Assembly: GCF_963924675.1 (NCBI RefSeq)
Contig: NC_089222.1
Coordinates: 134,256,281 to 134,320,280, forward strand
DNA length: 64,000 bases
Reading direction: 5' to 3'
DNA from: Phocoena phocoena
Lineage: Eukaryota > Chordata > Mammalia > Artiodactyla > Phocoenidae
Below the pieces are notes generated by a model. It ran no database searches. It saw nothing but the letters and a program-made list of their open reading frames with translations, and had not been told where the DNA came from. Made by a program: the position numbers and the translations under genes. This document shows positions 34,918-46,930 of the stretch, one piece after another. Numbering within the stretch: the first letter of the stretch is position 1; the number at the start of each line of letters is the position of its first letter.

Positions 34918-36185
34918 GAGTCTATAAGCATTTATGTATTTATTTTTCTTTTTAAACAAATGGTTGAGTGCATACACATAGTTTTGTGTCTTGATTTTTC
35001 TATCCCCAGTCAGTACACGTATCGTGTCCTTGTTCCTCGTGGTGGTTGCAGGCGTTCCACCGTGTGGATGTACAGTAATTTATCCATCCATCCTTTTCGA
35101 TGGACATTCAAGATGCCTCCAGTCTTTTGCTGTTACAGTGCTGTTAGGTGCAGTAGACTGAACGGTGGCCACCCAAACACACCAAGCCCTGATTCCTGGA
35201 ACCTGGGAGTGTTACTTTATGTGGGAAAAATTTGCAGATGTGATTAAAGGTGTGATTAAGACTCAAGATGAAGAGATGATCCTAGATTACATCTCTCTCC
35301 CACTTTCTGAAAGTTCGTTTTAGGCCACTTCGCTTTTACTAAAGACCTACGTTAGTACCTGTTTCTGCTAACTGAAAGAATTTCGAAGAGGATTTTCATT
35401 TATATGAAAAAAAAGGCAAAAATTGAATAATAGCATTCAGCATTTGTTTGGCAGCGAGCTGTTCTAGAGGTGGTCATCCTCAGCAGCTAGAGTGGTACCA
35501 CCAAGCTCCTTCCCTAGAAACTCCACTCAGCATCTCAGCATCAAGCCGCCAGAGCTTTCAACTGTCTGAGCATCCGTGCTCAACTTACTTTGTGCATTCA
35601 TTAACAAGATGTGTCCTAAGGTAATGGCTTCTTTACTTTATGCCAGTTCGGCTTGCAGAAGATTTCATAGCAATGCTCTACTGTTGGATAGTGGGGGGAA
35701 ACCTGTATCTGAGTGAAATCATATGTGTCCTTAGAGAGGCAGAGGGAGATTTGGTACAGACAGAAGAGAAGGCACACACAGAAAGAAGGTGAAGTGAAGA
35801 CAGAAGAAGAAACTGGGAGGCTGGCAGACATGAGAAGCCGGAAGAGGCAAGGAAGGACTTGTCTTCAGAGTGCGGACCAGCTGACACCTTGATTTTGGCT
35901 CAGTGACACCAATTTTGGACTTTATCTCCTAAATGTGAGATAATAAATTTCTGTTGTTTAAGCCACCAAGTTTGTGGTAATTTATAGCAGCCACAAGAAA
36001 CAAACACAATAAATATATCCTCAAAATGTAAATCTACACACATTTGTGACTGTATCTGTAAGAAAAATTGCTAGAAGTGGAATTATGAGGTTAAAGGATA
36101 AGTGTACTTTAAAATTTGATAGATATTTACCAAAATGCCCTTCATCAGGGTGGTCCTAATTTCAGCTCCTGCCAACTATAAACAA
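34918..36185 (-). repeat. L1 antisense, split by an MLT1 LTR
   Basis: L1 antisense sequence ('atccatccttttcgatggac') runs to about 35141 and resumes at about 36009 with 'ttgctagaagtggaattatg' and 'tagatatttaccaaaatgcc'. The gap is the LTR at 35142-36008. Confidence 0.7.
35142..36008 (+). mobile_element. MLT1-type LTR with an internal insertion
   Basis: The start 'gcagtagactgaacggtggc', 'gcagatgtgattaaaggtgt' and the end 'ataaatttctgttgtttaag' plus 'gtggtaatttatagcagcca' are MLT1 in sense orientation. About 430 bases at roughly 35300-35728 do not belong to it ('aaagttcgttttaggccact' to 'ctgttggatagtggggggaa') and look like a separate, unnamed insertion. Confidence 0.75.
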
Positions 36186-36269
36186 GAATGCCTATCCCCC
36201 ACTTGGGGCGACTTTCCATCCCCCACCTGGTCTCACGCATGCACATTTCACCGACAGGTGAAGTCTGTA

Positions 36270-36585
36270 AATCTAGCTCTGGCTGTTGGAATGTGAACAG
36301 AAGTGATGTGTGCATATAAGGGAAGTGAGAAGAGGGTGTGCATTCTCCACTTTCTCTTTTCCTCTCCACCAGCTGGAAGCCAATTTCAAGGCCCTGGGAA
36401 ATGGTAGAGCCCACATGGTGGAAGGAATCCATCAATAAGTCACTGAACCGCCAAGCGGAAAAACATGTCCACCAACTAGAAACATCCACACGGGACTGTT
36501 ACAGAAGCAAGAGATACATTTCTATTGTATTAAGCCTCTGAAATGTTGGCTTTTGTCACATTACCGTAACTAATACGCCATGATA
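36270..36585 (+). mobile_element. LTR-like repeat fragment, sense
   Basis: 'ctggctgttggaatgtgaac', 'tggtagagcccacatggtgg' and the end 'cattaccgtaactaatacgc' resemble the 3' part of a mammalian LTR. Family not assigned. Confidence 0.5.
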
Positions 36586-36681
36586 CTATTTTTAAAATAA
36601 AAACACCAGATCCCCTTTTCTGAGGACTCACTTGGGAAGTGTTAGCCACATATGTCAAGGTTAAGAATGACATTAGCTGCT

Positions 36682-37010
36682 GGGACTTCCCTGATGGCAT
36701 AGTAGTTAAGAATCATCCTGCCAATGCAGGGGACATGGGTTCGATCCCTGGTCCGGGAAGATGCCACATGCCGCGGAGCAACTAAGCCCGTGCGCCACAA
36801 CTGCTGAGCCTACACTCTGGAGCCCGTGAGCCACAACTACTGAGCCCGCATGCCACACTACTGAAGACTGTGCACCGCAACAAGAGAAGCCACCGCAATG
36901 AGAAGCCCGCACACCCCAACGAAGAGTTGCCCCCGCTCGCCTCAACTAGAGAAAGCCCGCGCGCAGCAACAAAGACCCAACACAGCCATAAATAAATAGA
37001 TAAATAAATA
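36682..37010 (+). mobile_element. CHR SINE, long form
   Basis: 'gacttccctgatggcatagt' head, then the long body with 'aagagaagccaccgcaatga' and 'caacaaagacccaacacagc', ending in (taaa)n. Target duplication 'aatgacattagctgct' at 36666-36681 and 37011-37026. Confidence 0.95.
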
Positions 37011-37086
37011 AATGACATTAGCTGCTCTTTATTCTTTATCATGATGAGGAAGTATCCTCCATTTCATGGATTACCAATTACCTTCC

Positions 37087-37260
37087 AACTCGGGGGATAC
37101 GGTTTCAATCCCTGGTCAGGGAACTAAGATCCCACATGCGGCAGGGCAACTAAGCCCACACGCCACAACTAGAGAGAAGCCCACGCGCCATGACAAGAGA
37201 TCCTGCGTGCGCAACTAAGACCCAACACAGCCAAGTAAATAAATATTAAAAAAAAAAAAA
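37087..37260 (+). mobile_element. CHR SINE lacking its extreme 5' end
   Basis: Begins at about the B box ('ggtttcaatccctggtcagg') and continues through 'caactaagacccaacacagc' to an A-run. The usual 'cttccctgg' start is absent. Confidence 0.85.
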
Positions 37261-38714
37261 GTAAACAGAAAATGCAAATTAAAACATTTCGGTAGATGAA
37301 AATTCTTCCCCTAAAACCAACGACAAAGCACAAGACTCATTTGGACAAATAACAGAAAGAAAACCTAGAATCAGATAGTCAAAAAATAAAAACAGAAATG
37401 GAAGGAAAAATTAAAAAAAAAAATTTTTTTTTTCCAATTAAGGAAGCAAAAAAGAGAAGAGACGCTTCTGACACCAAATTCATTGTGCGGACAGAAAGGA
37501 TTTGTTTTAAGCTGGGGACCATTATGTAATTATAGATTAACGGGATGGATGATGCTGTAGGGAGTATGGCGGTGTGGAGCAGAGAGGGGGTCGGCCAGAG
37601 CTGTGTCCCGGGCGGGGAACAAGGCCCTGGCCTTGGCGGGAGCCCGGACAGTTTGCCCCCTGAAATGGGGGCAGATGCCAGGTGGGGGCGAAGTGGTGGC
37701 AGGGGCATGCGGACCGTCTCTCTGGTAGGGGCTTCTGTTTTCTCTGTGAATTAGGAGGCAAGAGAGGATGGGAGGAGCGCAGAGGTGTGGCGAGAGAGGA
37801 GACGTGACGTGGGTGCCTAAGGGGAGAAGCTAAGGACCGGGGGTGCCCTCCCTGTGGCCATGACTGTGCTGTTCTCTCCATCATTCTGCGCTGGAATGTT
37901 GTTTTTAACAACGTTTGGGGTTTTGCCAAACGAAGTTCCCAAGGGAGAGGGCCGAGTGTGGGAGCTGACTGGGTCTGCTGTGGTGGTTTAAAGGCGCCCT
38001 GAGGTCTGTGAGGGGGGGGTTCAGATGCAGGGGTGGTGAAGGGGCAGCAAACAGAGCTGTACAAAGACCCCGAGGGGTTGAAGAAGTGTCAGAGGCAGGG
38101 TTTTGAGGGAGGAGAGAGGATTATGATCTAGAACAGCCAGGAGGACATCGACCCACACCCACCTGGGAATCACCCACCTGGGAATCGGGGGATCGGGGAG
38201 AAACCAGTCCCCACTTCACAGGCTGCACAGAGAGCGGGCCTCAGGGGAGAGTCAGGCTTGCGATGCGACAGAGTGAAGGAGACGCTGGAGGGGAGGTTGA
38301 GCATATGAGGGATTTTTGTGGATGTACCACAGGCTCTCCCGAGCCAAATGGTAGGGGTCTGGATGAGAGACCCAGGAGTCTTGGGCCTCTTGGGACCATC
38401 AAAAATGGGAATAAAGGGCATGATGGGACCAGCCAGAATGGCAGATCACAGGGGCCCGGGACCCTCTACATTCTAGTGAAGTTCCTCATTCAACAACTTG
38501 CTATTAAAATTTGACCTGTGGCAGGCACCGTGAGAGAACCCCAGCTGGACCCAAACCTGACAGACGTCTTTCCTGGGGAGGCTGTGTCCGAAGATTGAGG
38601 CCAGGATATGCTGGGTCCGTCACCTCCCTCGATCCAGGAGAACTCAATTATCACTTGGTTCTGGAGGGTTTGACTGTCCTCAAATCACATCTCCTGAAAC
38701 TGTGAACGGTAACT
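37261..38714. other. Intergenic, nothing recognised
   Basis: About 1.4 kb of G-rich, purine-skewed sequence with chance open frames (up to 175 codons on the - strand at 37537-38064). No recognised gene; possibly old L2. Confidence 0.4.
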
Positions 38715-38870
38715 GAAAATTTTGGAACTCTTTCTCTGTGCCACGTTAAGTGTTTTTACAGGGAGTATTTCATATAGTCTTCATAACAGCCCTATGAAGT
38801 TAGGTGTATTATCATTCCCATTTTACAGATGAGGACACTGAGGCAGACAAGGGTAAAGTAACCTGTTTGG
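38715..38870 (+). repeat. MIR SINE, sense, source of the tandem unit
   Basis: 'tttctctgtgccacgttaag', 'tcataacagccctatgaagt' and 'cattttacagatgaggacac' are MIR. Its 3' half forms the first unit of the 139-bp array. Confidence 0.85.
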
Positions 38871-39237
38871 ATTCCAGAGCCAGCAAGAGGTGGTGTCAGG
38901 ATTTGAACATGAGCCTGTGATCTTCACCCAAGATCCTCTGCCTGCTACCAGCACAAGCATTTTACAGATGAGGACACTGAGGCAGACAAGGGTAAAGTAA
39001 CCTGTTTGGATTCCAGAGCCAGCAAGAGGTGGTGTCAGGATTTGAACATGAGCCTGTGATCTTCACCCAAGATCCTCTGCCTGCTACCAGCACAAGCATT
39101 TTACAGATGAGGACACTGAGGCAGACAAGGGTAAAGTAACCTGTTTGGATTCCAGAGCCAGCAAGAGGTGGTGTCAGGATTTGAACATGAGCCTGTGATC
39201 TTCACCCAAGATCCTCTGCCTGCTACCAGCACAAGCA
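38821..39237. repeat. 139-bp tandem repeat, three identical copies
   Basis: The unit starts 'ttttacagatgaggacactg' at 38821, 38960 and 39099, exactly 139 bases apart, and ends 'gctaccagcacaagca'. I found no difference among the three copies. The unit begins inside a MIR and extends into adjacent unique sequence. Confidence 0.97.
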
Positions 39238-41900
39238 AGCACCAAAAAAGCCTAAACTGACACGAGGGGCGATGCTCAATTGCCCCAACTCTGGAGATGA
39301 AAAGATTTTTCTTTCGATTCAGAAAGAATCCTCCCCCATAATCACCCACTCAGTGATCGGCTCTCATTGTTTCTACCTCTCTCAGTTAAGTGGCCAAATG
39401 GTGCTTGCAATGGTGACTTACCAATTCAAAACTACCAGCAGAAAATGCTCAGTAGAGGAAAAAGAGAAGTTGCCAGATTAGATGTTGATTCAGGAGCGAT
39501 GAGCGATTCCCACGTTTGTCTATCTGACAGTCGAGCGCTGAAGCATCTTGCTCGGGTCTTCTTTTGAGTGTGGAACTTGGGAAGACTCTTTGAAGTGTTC
39601 CTCTGTTTTCCTCTGGCAGGCAAGTGCCCTTCAGTCTCTCAACACTCCAGCACGAAGCATTGGCTCAGTGCATCTCGATTTTCCACAGCCCGAGGCAACT
39701 TTATCAATTCCGCCTCTGGTTTCTCTTGTTTACATTGTTAAGCATTGCAGGAATGGGGCCACCGTGAGGTAAGAGGAAGATGGAGATGGGTTGTGTAGCT
39801 ATACCAATTAGATTGGGTTCATCTGCAAGTAACCTAATAATGAAAACAGTGACTTAACCTGTAGAGAAGAACCCACATAGGCCTTCCTGAGTGGTACGGT
39901 GGCCCATGGTGTTACAGACCCAGGCTTCTTCTACCTCGTTGCTCTGCCACACGTGGCTTTCTTTTCCAAGGTCATCTCATAGTCCAATATGATTGCTGGA
40001 GCTCCAGCCATTACCACTGCATTCCAGGTGATAGAAAAGAGAAGAAGAGGAAGAAATCACTTTTAAAGAGATGTTCCACTATTACCTCCACCCACTTTAA
40101 TTTCTCTCTCCAAAGTCTTCTTCTATGGCTACCTCTAGATGTGAAGAATATTGGGGGATGTAGTGTTTTAGTTGGCAGCATTGTGTCCAGCTTTTTTTTT
40201 TTTTTTTTTTAAAGTGCTCTTTTGCTAAGAGAAAAGGAAAGAATTGCAACTGGGAGGCAAACGGCTGGCTTTGTTAGAGTTACTCTGCTGTATTATGAGG
40301 AAGAAGATCAAGGTCATGGGTTCAGGAAGAACTAGGAGACGTATATGTGTCTGGTGCTGGGATCTGTGGACAAGCTATGCTGGGTAAGCATATGAAAGCA
40401 AAGTGCCCAGAGGTGGTGGGTCTAAGGGTGATTTCTGCCTCCCCCGGAGCAGCCTGAAGGAGGGAGGCACAGGGAGGTGCTATTTAAATGGTAAAAAGAA
40501 GATGTTCAATTTGTCTCCCGGCCAATTCAACAGGGGTCCACTCTAGTTCATCGTGCCAGGGATGAGGGCCCAGCACTAGGGGATCCCTGTCTGTCTCTCT
40601 GTATTCTGACACCCAGCTAATCACTGCAGGATCCTTGACAATGTCACAGAAAGTCAAGTTCAGGACTCGGTCCATCTCTCATGAGTTCAGACCTGTTATT
40701 ACAAGTGTCCATGCATAGCCCAGCTTCCCCAGGCTCAGTAAGCCACCCATGTAGGAGGAGTCTCAGCTGGGTCAGGTTCAGGGTCCCCACTGGCCCAGAT
40801 GTTGCCTCTGTGACAATTAAAAAAATAAGAAAAATGTACTCTTTCTGGGGAGATGCAGCACCCACACAGCCAGGACCATTTGTGCTGTGTGCAACCTGAA
40901 CAGCTGTGAACGGCAGCCCTGATAAAGAGGATATAAACTAGGGGCTGGCATCACATTTCCTGGTCACCCAAACAACCATTACTGATTATTTCCCGAGTGT
41001 GAGGAGTACCCTGTACTCCTGCCCCATTGATGTGGGCCCTCCCTCCATCCTGCCAAGCTGGAGAGGATAGAGCAAAGCAGTGAAGAACATAGGTTCAGAT
41101 TTAGATAAACCTGGGGTCAAATCCTGGCTACGCACTTATGAGTTGGGCTTCAGGGAGAGATAACCTACGTGGTTTAGTTAGAATTAGGCTCAGCTTTGAG
41201 AAGCAGAAAAACCCAAGAGAGTAATGGCTTAAAAAAATATACCAGTATCTTTTCTCCCCGTACTCAAGACGGCAGGTACATCCAGCTCCAGGATGTGCCT
41301 CCCTTCTCAAGGTCAGGTTATGGTCCATGGTGTTGGAGTTCCAGGGACAAATAACCTGCACATTCCAGCTCGCTGGAAAGAGAGGGGTGGGCAGGTGAGA
41401 AGGTACACGTCTTAGAAGTCACACACACAGTTTCTGCTTGTAACCCGGACATCACAAGGTTATGCTTCAGTGGGAAGCTGGGAAATGTAGATGTTATTCG
41501 GGAGGGTCCTGCTACCAGCTGAATATTGGGGTTTCAATTATTAAAGAAGTAGAGGAGATAGTGGGGGACCGCTACAGCCTCTGCTGTGGTGCGTGAAGCA
41601 CTTAGCGCAGAATCTCGAACGTTCTTTGGACAGATCTCCACCTCATACCCAATCATCAGAATAGCGGGGATTTCTTGAGCTCTATTGCGGAAGAGTGAGG
41701 CTGGCACGACCAGGGCATCTGCTCTTGTCTCGTCTCATTATACATGAAGGGAGGCTTCGTGGAGGAGGGGGTCCTTGATCAGGTCCCTGAAGTACAGGTA
41801 GAAGTTGCTCAGGTAGAAGTGTGTCGGGAAGAGGGTCTTCTGGGGGAGAGGGGGCAACAGGAGTTGAGGGGCGGACGCCAGAAATGCGAGCCTCTTAGGG
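39238..41900. other. Intergenic; two possible old repeats, no gene
   Basis: Sequences at about 39800-40120 ('gattgggttcatctgcaagt', 'ggagctccagccattaccac') and 41180-41480 ('aagagagtaatggcttaaaa') look like diverged copies of one repeat family that I cannot name. A T-run lies at 40191-40210. No exon seen. Confidence 0.4.
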
Positions 41901-41914
41901 GAATGTGTTAGGTC

Positions 41915-42470
41915 AGGATCCCTAGAAGCAGAACCTGAGATGGGGATTCATGTTCAAGAGATTCATTAAGGGAGGGCTGTCCGAGGGGAAGGGGGAAGAG
42001 GGATGGAGCAGAGGAAGAGAGCCCAGCAGGGGTGTGGATGCAGCCTGCCCCACCGGAGCCCTGGAGCGAAGCACGGGCACAGGAGTGGTCCACAGTCAGG
42101 CGTGGCCTGGGGAACTTGGAGGGGAGAGAGGCCAACGTCCCCATCGAGGTGGCTCCTGGCAGGCAGAGAGCAGTTCCCCAGGGAATGGGGTGGTGGTGGG
42201 AACTCAGCAGCCAATCTCACAGCAGTGGGGGGATGGGCACATCAGCCCAGTTCAGCAAATGGTGGGGGAGGGAGGTGTGCTCAGGAGTGACCATCACAGG
42301 GAAGGATGGGCAGTTCCATTCAGCTGGAATATGGGGACCCAGAGGGAATGACGGTGATCCCTATGTCACCGGTGGGGAAACACGAACGGCCAGCTGGGCC
42401 CAGATCATGACGCCAGCCAGTCGCGGGATGGGTTTGAAGCACCCACAGTGACCCATCCTAGCGGCTTTTC
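41915..42470 (+). repeat. Unnamed interspersed repeat, probable
   Basis: 'caggatccctagaagcagaa', 'caagagattcattaaggga' and 'gaggaagagagcccagcagg' follow a wording common to a mammalian interspersed repeat. I cannot name the family. Confidence 0.45.
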
Positions 42471-42704
42471 CTGCTTGAATGAGGAGTTTGAACTGAACTG
42501 TGAAGTCAAAGGGGAGCCTTAGAGGGGTGGCTCCAACAAGTGAGGGGCTTGTGGTGGGATTCAGACAAAATCAGAGCAGAGAAATTAGAGGCAGTGGTCC
42601 AGTTCAGAGACCATAAAACACCATATGCCCCCAGTCACCTTCTTGATCACCCCAAACCAAATCATATTTAGTATAGTTTCCAGTGACTGATGTGCTTTAA
42701 TTCT

Positions 42705-42909
42705 TTTTTTCTTTTGCGGTCCGCGGGCCTCTCACTGCTGTGGCCTCTCCCGTTGCGGAGCACAGGCTCCGGACGCGCAGGCTCAGCGGCCATGGCTCAC
42801 GGGCGCAGCCGCTCCGCGGCATGTGGGATCTTCCCGGACCGGGGCACGAACCCGCGTCCCCTGCATCGGCAGGCGGACTCTCAACCACTGCGCCACCGGG
42901 GAAGCCCTA
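42705..42909 (-). mobile_element. Young CHR SINE, antisense
   Basis: 'gcggtccgcgggcctctcac' to 'gccaccggggaagccc'. The 9-bp duplication 'tttaattct' flanks it at 42696-42704 and 42911-42919. Confidence 0.93.
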
Positions 42910-42919
42910 TTTTAATTCT

Positions 42920-44299
42920 CTAAACATTGGTATTTTAATGACTGTAGGTCTATAGTGAGGATAATATTTGACTAAAAAGAGTATCCTGAGACTTCTGTTT
43001 CTGGCCAAAATGGAGAACAGAGACTAGATTTACCCTCCCACCTGCAACAGTCAAAAACTTTAAAAAGTATGTGAAACAACGTCTTCAAGACATTGGACAT
43101 GAGGCAAGGAGGGGCAGTGCTGGCCCCACTCACTGCCTCGGGGGCAGCGTAGGCAGGGGCAGCCCCGGGGGCACGGGGGCGGGCAGTGGCTGACCTGAGT
43201 TGGAGACATGGAGCTGAGCATCCAGGGACACCAAGGTGGCCAGAGTCCCCGGGACAGACTATCGGGGATGAGAGGGGTGCACAGGGAGAGAGAACCCAGG
43301 GGTGAGCAGGGGCCCCTCGAGAAGGCGGCTGAGAGCTCGTCACATGTGCTTGGGAGGGAACCACTCGAGGCTGGGGTCGGGGGGGTGGGTAAAACAGGCA
43401 AGGACCAGCAGAAGCTGCATCCCGAGCTCTCCAAGGAGTAGAGGTGCCTGTTCCACCAGCGAGACTGGAAAACCTCGCAATTCTCGGGACAGCCGGCCAG
43501 GCGCTCAGACAGTCTCGCTTCAGAGGTGACTTTCGGAGATTCTGCCCCACGTGTCGTGGCTGCTCCGGTTATCCCCGCGGGCCTGCTTTATGATGACCTC
43601 CCCACACCCAGCCGAGCTCCTTCACTCTGGGGAGCACTTGGTTCCCCGAAGCCGAGGACCCGGGGCCGCTGAGAACCAGCCCGTTCCCTCTGACTCCACT
43701 TGGCCACCACACGCCCCTGTTGGGAGTCTGCTTGGTCTCCAGCTATTGAAACTCCTCCTCACGATGGCAAAATCTTGAGCTCATATGTAACTGGGCTGTG
43801 TCTGTATCCAAGGAAGTGCTATATTTCCCACAGCTTTCTATAAACTTCCTTTTACTGAAACAGCCAGACGCATCTGGGTTCACAGGCTGTGAACCTTTCT
43901 TTGAGATTCTAAACTTAGCAGTCTTTTTTCCCCCCTCTGCTCCCCAAATATGGGTTCGGATAGAGCATACACTCTGGGAATCCAAAGGTCCAGTCGCTGC
44001 ACCCCACAGCCCCGTGGCCAGGGTGGGGTGCATGGGGACTGGGCAGTGGGGCAGGGGTCAGATAGCGATGTGGGGAAGAACTGCCAAGAAGGGCCACGCC
44101 CGGAGGCAGGGGCCGGCGTCCGTGTGCTTCCTGTGCATCCTGTATGGACGGGAGAAGTGGCGCCTTCAGGGCTGGGCAGAGGCAGGTAGTCCACCTGCAC
44201 ACCAGGATCTCAGCCATGCCCCCAGGCATGAGCAGCTCTCTAAACTGCCTGTACTTGCCTATATTTTTGTGTTATCCTCTTACTGCTAAAACATCGGTT
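42920..44299. other. Intergenic, nothing recognised
   Basis: GC-rich, with overlapping chance open frames (up to 192 codons on the - strand at 42972-43550, 163 on the + strand at 43798-44289). No recognised gene or CpG-island promoter. Confidence 0.4.
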
Positions 44300-44674
44300 T
44301 TATTATTATTTGGGGGTAGTGAAGGCAGCAGATCAGGAGACAACTGCTGCTGAAAAGACAGCTCGTTACTCACAGTTCCTAAGAGGAGGGGGCACACCGC
44401 CCCATGCAGGGCCACACCGGGAAGCACAAGGGTCGGTCAGGAGATGGAGGGAGTGCAGGGGAAATGTGAACAGAGCCCTTACTGTGGTTTAACTGGAAGG
44501 AATGGGCTAGGCAGGGTAAGCAGGCTTGAGACTGGCTAGTTTGAATAACTGCAGCAAGCTTTGGAGGGTAGGACTGTCTGATACCTAGCCCTGGGTGATT
44601 AGGGCAGGGAGATAAGTGGCCTTGAGTGTGAGAGTCCTGTGAGAGCTCAGTAAAGGAGGTCACTGGGGTGGGCC

Positions 44675-44869
44675 CTGGACTGGTTGGTTTGCATACAAAA
44701 GGTGTGCTCCCAGGTGAGCTGTTTGCTGTCTCTAGGAATCAGCTAACGCTGGGAGGGGCAGTCCCTCCAGGGCCAGCAAAGGCTCAAAGTCAAAGCATCA
44801 GAAACACATGGAGATGCCAGATCTCACTTTTGACCAGGACAGATTTGGATCAGGTAGTTGGACCTTGAG
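44675..44869 (+). repeat. Local duplication, copy 1 (195 bp)
   Basis: About 95% identical to 45476-45671. The central 'agctgtttgctgtctctagg' to 'cagaaacacatggagatgcc' block has only two differences; most differences are near the ends. No gene is evident although a 66-codon frame is open in both. Confidence 0.93.
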
Positions 44870-45475
44870 ATGCTCAGCCAGTTTGGCTGCCCAGGCTTGT
44901 CATTTTCCTTTCATTAGTCTTGCAGTAATGCAATCCTACATTTTACACATTTGACGTTCTTGGACCTCACACGTTGAATTCATGGCTAAGTTTTATATCG
45001 TCTCCACTATTCATTTGTCTTGCTTCAAACAAATTATCTCAATTAATCCTTCAACAACCCTGAGGTTAGGTACGGCAGATATGAGTAGTTAACTATCTAA
45101 TATTCACTTTCCCTTTCTTCCTTACTAGCAGAACTCCAATTTTTTTCAAGGTAGCAATGCCCCTGGCTAAAATACTGACCACTTCATACTCCTTAATAGC
45201 TAACATTGATGAAACAACCAGTTCTAGCCAATGTGATACAAAGCAAAGAGGTCCTAGGAACCTTTTCAGGAGGGAGCAGACACAAGTGGCATCCACATTG
45301 CAGCTTCTTGCCTTTTGCCCCTCCCCTGTCCTCCTGCCTAATATAAAAGCTGGGTGCTAGAGGCATGAGAGTCAACTTCCAAGCATGAAGAAGAAAGCTT
45401 CAAGCCATGGATAATGGAGCAGGAAGCCAGAAGGAGCCTGGGTCTTCAGCTGCCCCAACCCTGAATTGTCTGCCT

Positions 45476-45671
45476 CTGGATTGGTTGGTTTGTACACAAG
45501 AGGTGTGCTCCCAGGTGAGCTGTTTGCTGTCTCTAGGAATCAGCTAACGCTGGGAGGGGCAGTCCCTCCAGGGCCAGCAAAGGCCCAAAGTCAAAGCATC
45601 AGAAACACATGGAGATGCCAGATCTCAATTTTGACCAGGACAGATTTGGATCAAGTAGCTGGATCCTGAGA
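45476..45671 (+). repeat. Local duplication, copy 2 (196 bp)
   Basis: Partner of 44675-44869, same orientation, about 800 bases downstream. Begins 'ctggattggttggtttgtac' and ends 'agctggatcctgaga'. Confidence 0.93.
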
Positions 45672-45849
45672 AAAATGTAACCTCTATTTGGCTAAGTTAC
45701 TGTGATTATGTCACTGGTACACGCAGCCAGCTTTAGTCCTAATGGATGAAATAGGCAATGGTATTATTCCCTTTTATAGAGGAGGAGACTGAAGCCTATA
45801 ATGTTAATAAAATTATCCAAAGCCTGGTGGCTCTTAAATGACAGAGCCT

Positions 45850-46930
45850 CTATGGACTGAACTGTGTCCTCCAAAAACTCATATGGTGAAGCCCTAACCC
45901 TCAGCATCTTAGAATGTGACTGCATTTGGAGACAAGGTTAAATGAGGTCATTGTTGTGTGCCAGTCTCAGCCTGCTAATAACCAGTGTTGTGGCTGGACA
46001 AGCCCTTGTGGTTATTATGATTTCAAGACACAATCGTAATCACGCTTTTTTCCCTCCAAACATATTTTCTTTATTTCCTCCAGAGAACAGGCTTCAGTCC
46101 TCCGGTCCTTGTAAACATTTAACACAATCGGTGTGAGATCAAACTGCAATAACCATCAGGAAACTGAAAAAAATATGTATTACTTACAGGACCCGGAAAT
46201 TACACGGCACACCTGGGGTCACACCGCGAGATTGTGGGTAGAGAGCGCGTGAGCACAGGCCCGGGGTTCTCCTTTTATAGGGGTGAGGGTGGGGGCCTAG
46301 GGTTTCATGGGCTCACTACTGCCGAGTTCAAAACATAAGAGCAGGAATTTAAAGGGAGGGAAAAGCAAAAACAAGGGGCCCAAAGTCGGCAGTTATTGAA
46401 GTCAATCAAGATCTCTAAAACAAAAACAAAAACAAAAAAAAAGACCTCTAAAACAAAGGAGCCTTAGTGGGGGAAGGTGGCCTCGCTCTTTACCTGGTCC
46501 TGTGGCTGGCAATGTGTTTATTCAATCAAAGCTTAAATCTGGCACTTGCATTACAAAAAAGAGAAAACCTAGTTTTCAGGGCTTACACCACAGTCATAAG
46601 GGTGAGGCCCTAATCCAATAAGACTCGCGTCCTTATAGGAAGAGGAAGAGACATGAGGCATGCGCACACACAGCGGAAGGACCATGAGGACACAGAGAGA
46701 AGGCGGCCGTGTGCAGGCCAAGCACAGAGGCCTCGGAAGACACCAGACCTGCCAGCTTGATACTGGCCTGTGGGTCTTTGTTTCCTCCTCAACTGCTTGC
46801 ACATCTGCGGTCAACCCTGCTGCCTTGTCTGACCTGAGCTCCTCCACCTCACCCTCCATGCTCAGCCTCCCCAGGGAGAGGGGGGTCCAGAGCACCCCCT
46901 TGGAGCCTCATCCGTGTCATGTCTTGGAAG
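45850..46930 (+). mobile_element. MLT1-type LTR, split by a solo LTR
   Basis: The left part ('tatggactgaactgtgtcct', 'tcttagaatgtgactgcatt') ends at 45951 and the right part resumes at 46593 ('gtcataagggtgaggcccta', 'ccaataagactcgcgtcctt'). Together they read as one sense MLT1-like LTR. Confidence 0.75.
45952..46592 (-). mobile_element. Solo retroviral LTR, antisense
   Basis: A 641-bp element starts 'tgttgtgtgcc' and ends 'cttacaccaca' (TG...CA ends on both strands), flanked by the 5-bp duplication 'gtcat' at 45947-45951 and 46593-46597. On the - strand a TATA-like 'ccctataaaagg' (near 46280) precedes an AATAAA (near 46070) by about 210 bases, so it reads in the - direction. No coding region is attached. 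The 5-bp duplication fits a class III/ERVL-like or similar origin (inference). Confidence 0.75.

Noticed and set aside
38821..39237. CRISPR-like array
   Set aside because: The three units are directly abutting with no variable spacers, and the genome is mammalian.
44668..45669. Two similar 66-67 codon frames as a possible small gene pair
   Set aside because: The frames track a recent DNA duplication, differences are not biased to silent sites, and no splice, promoter or family support was found.
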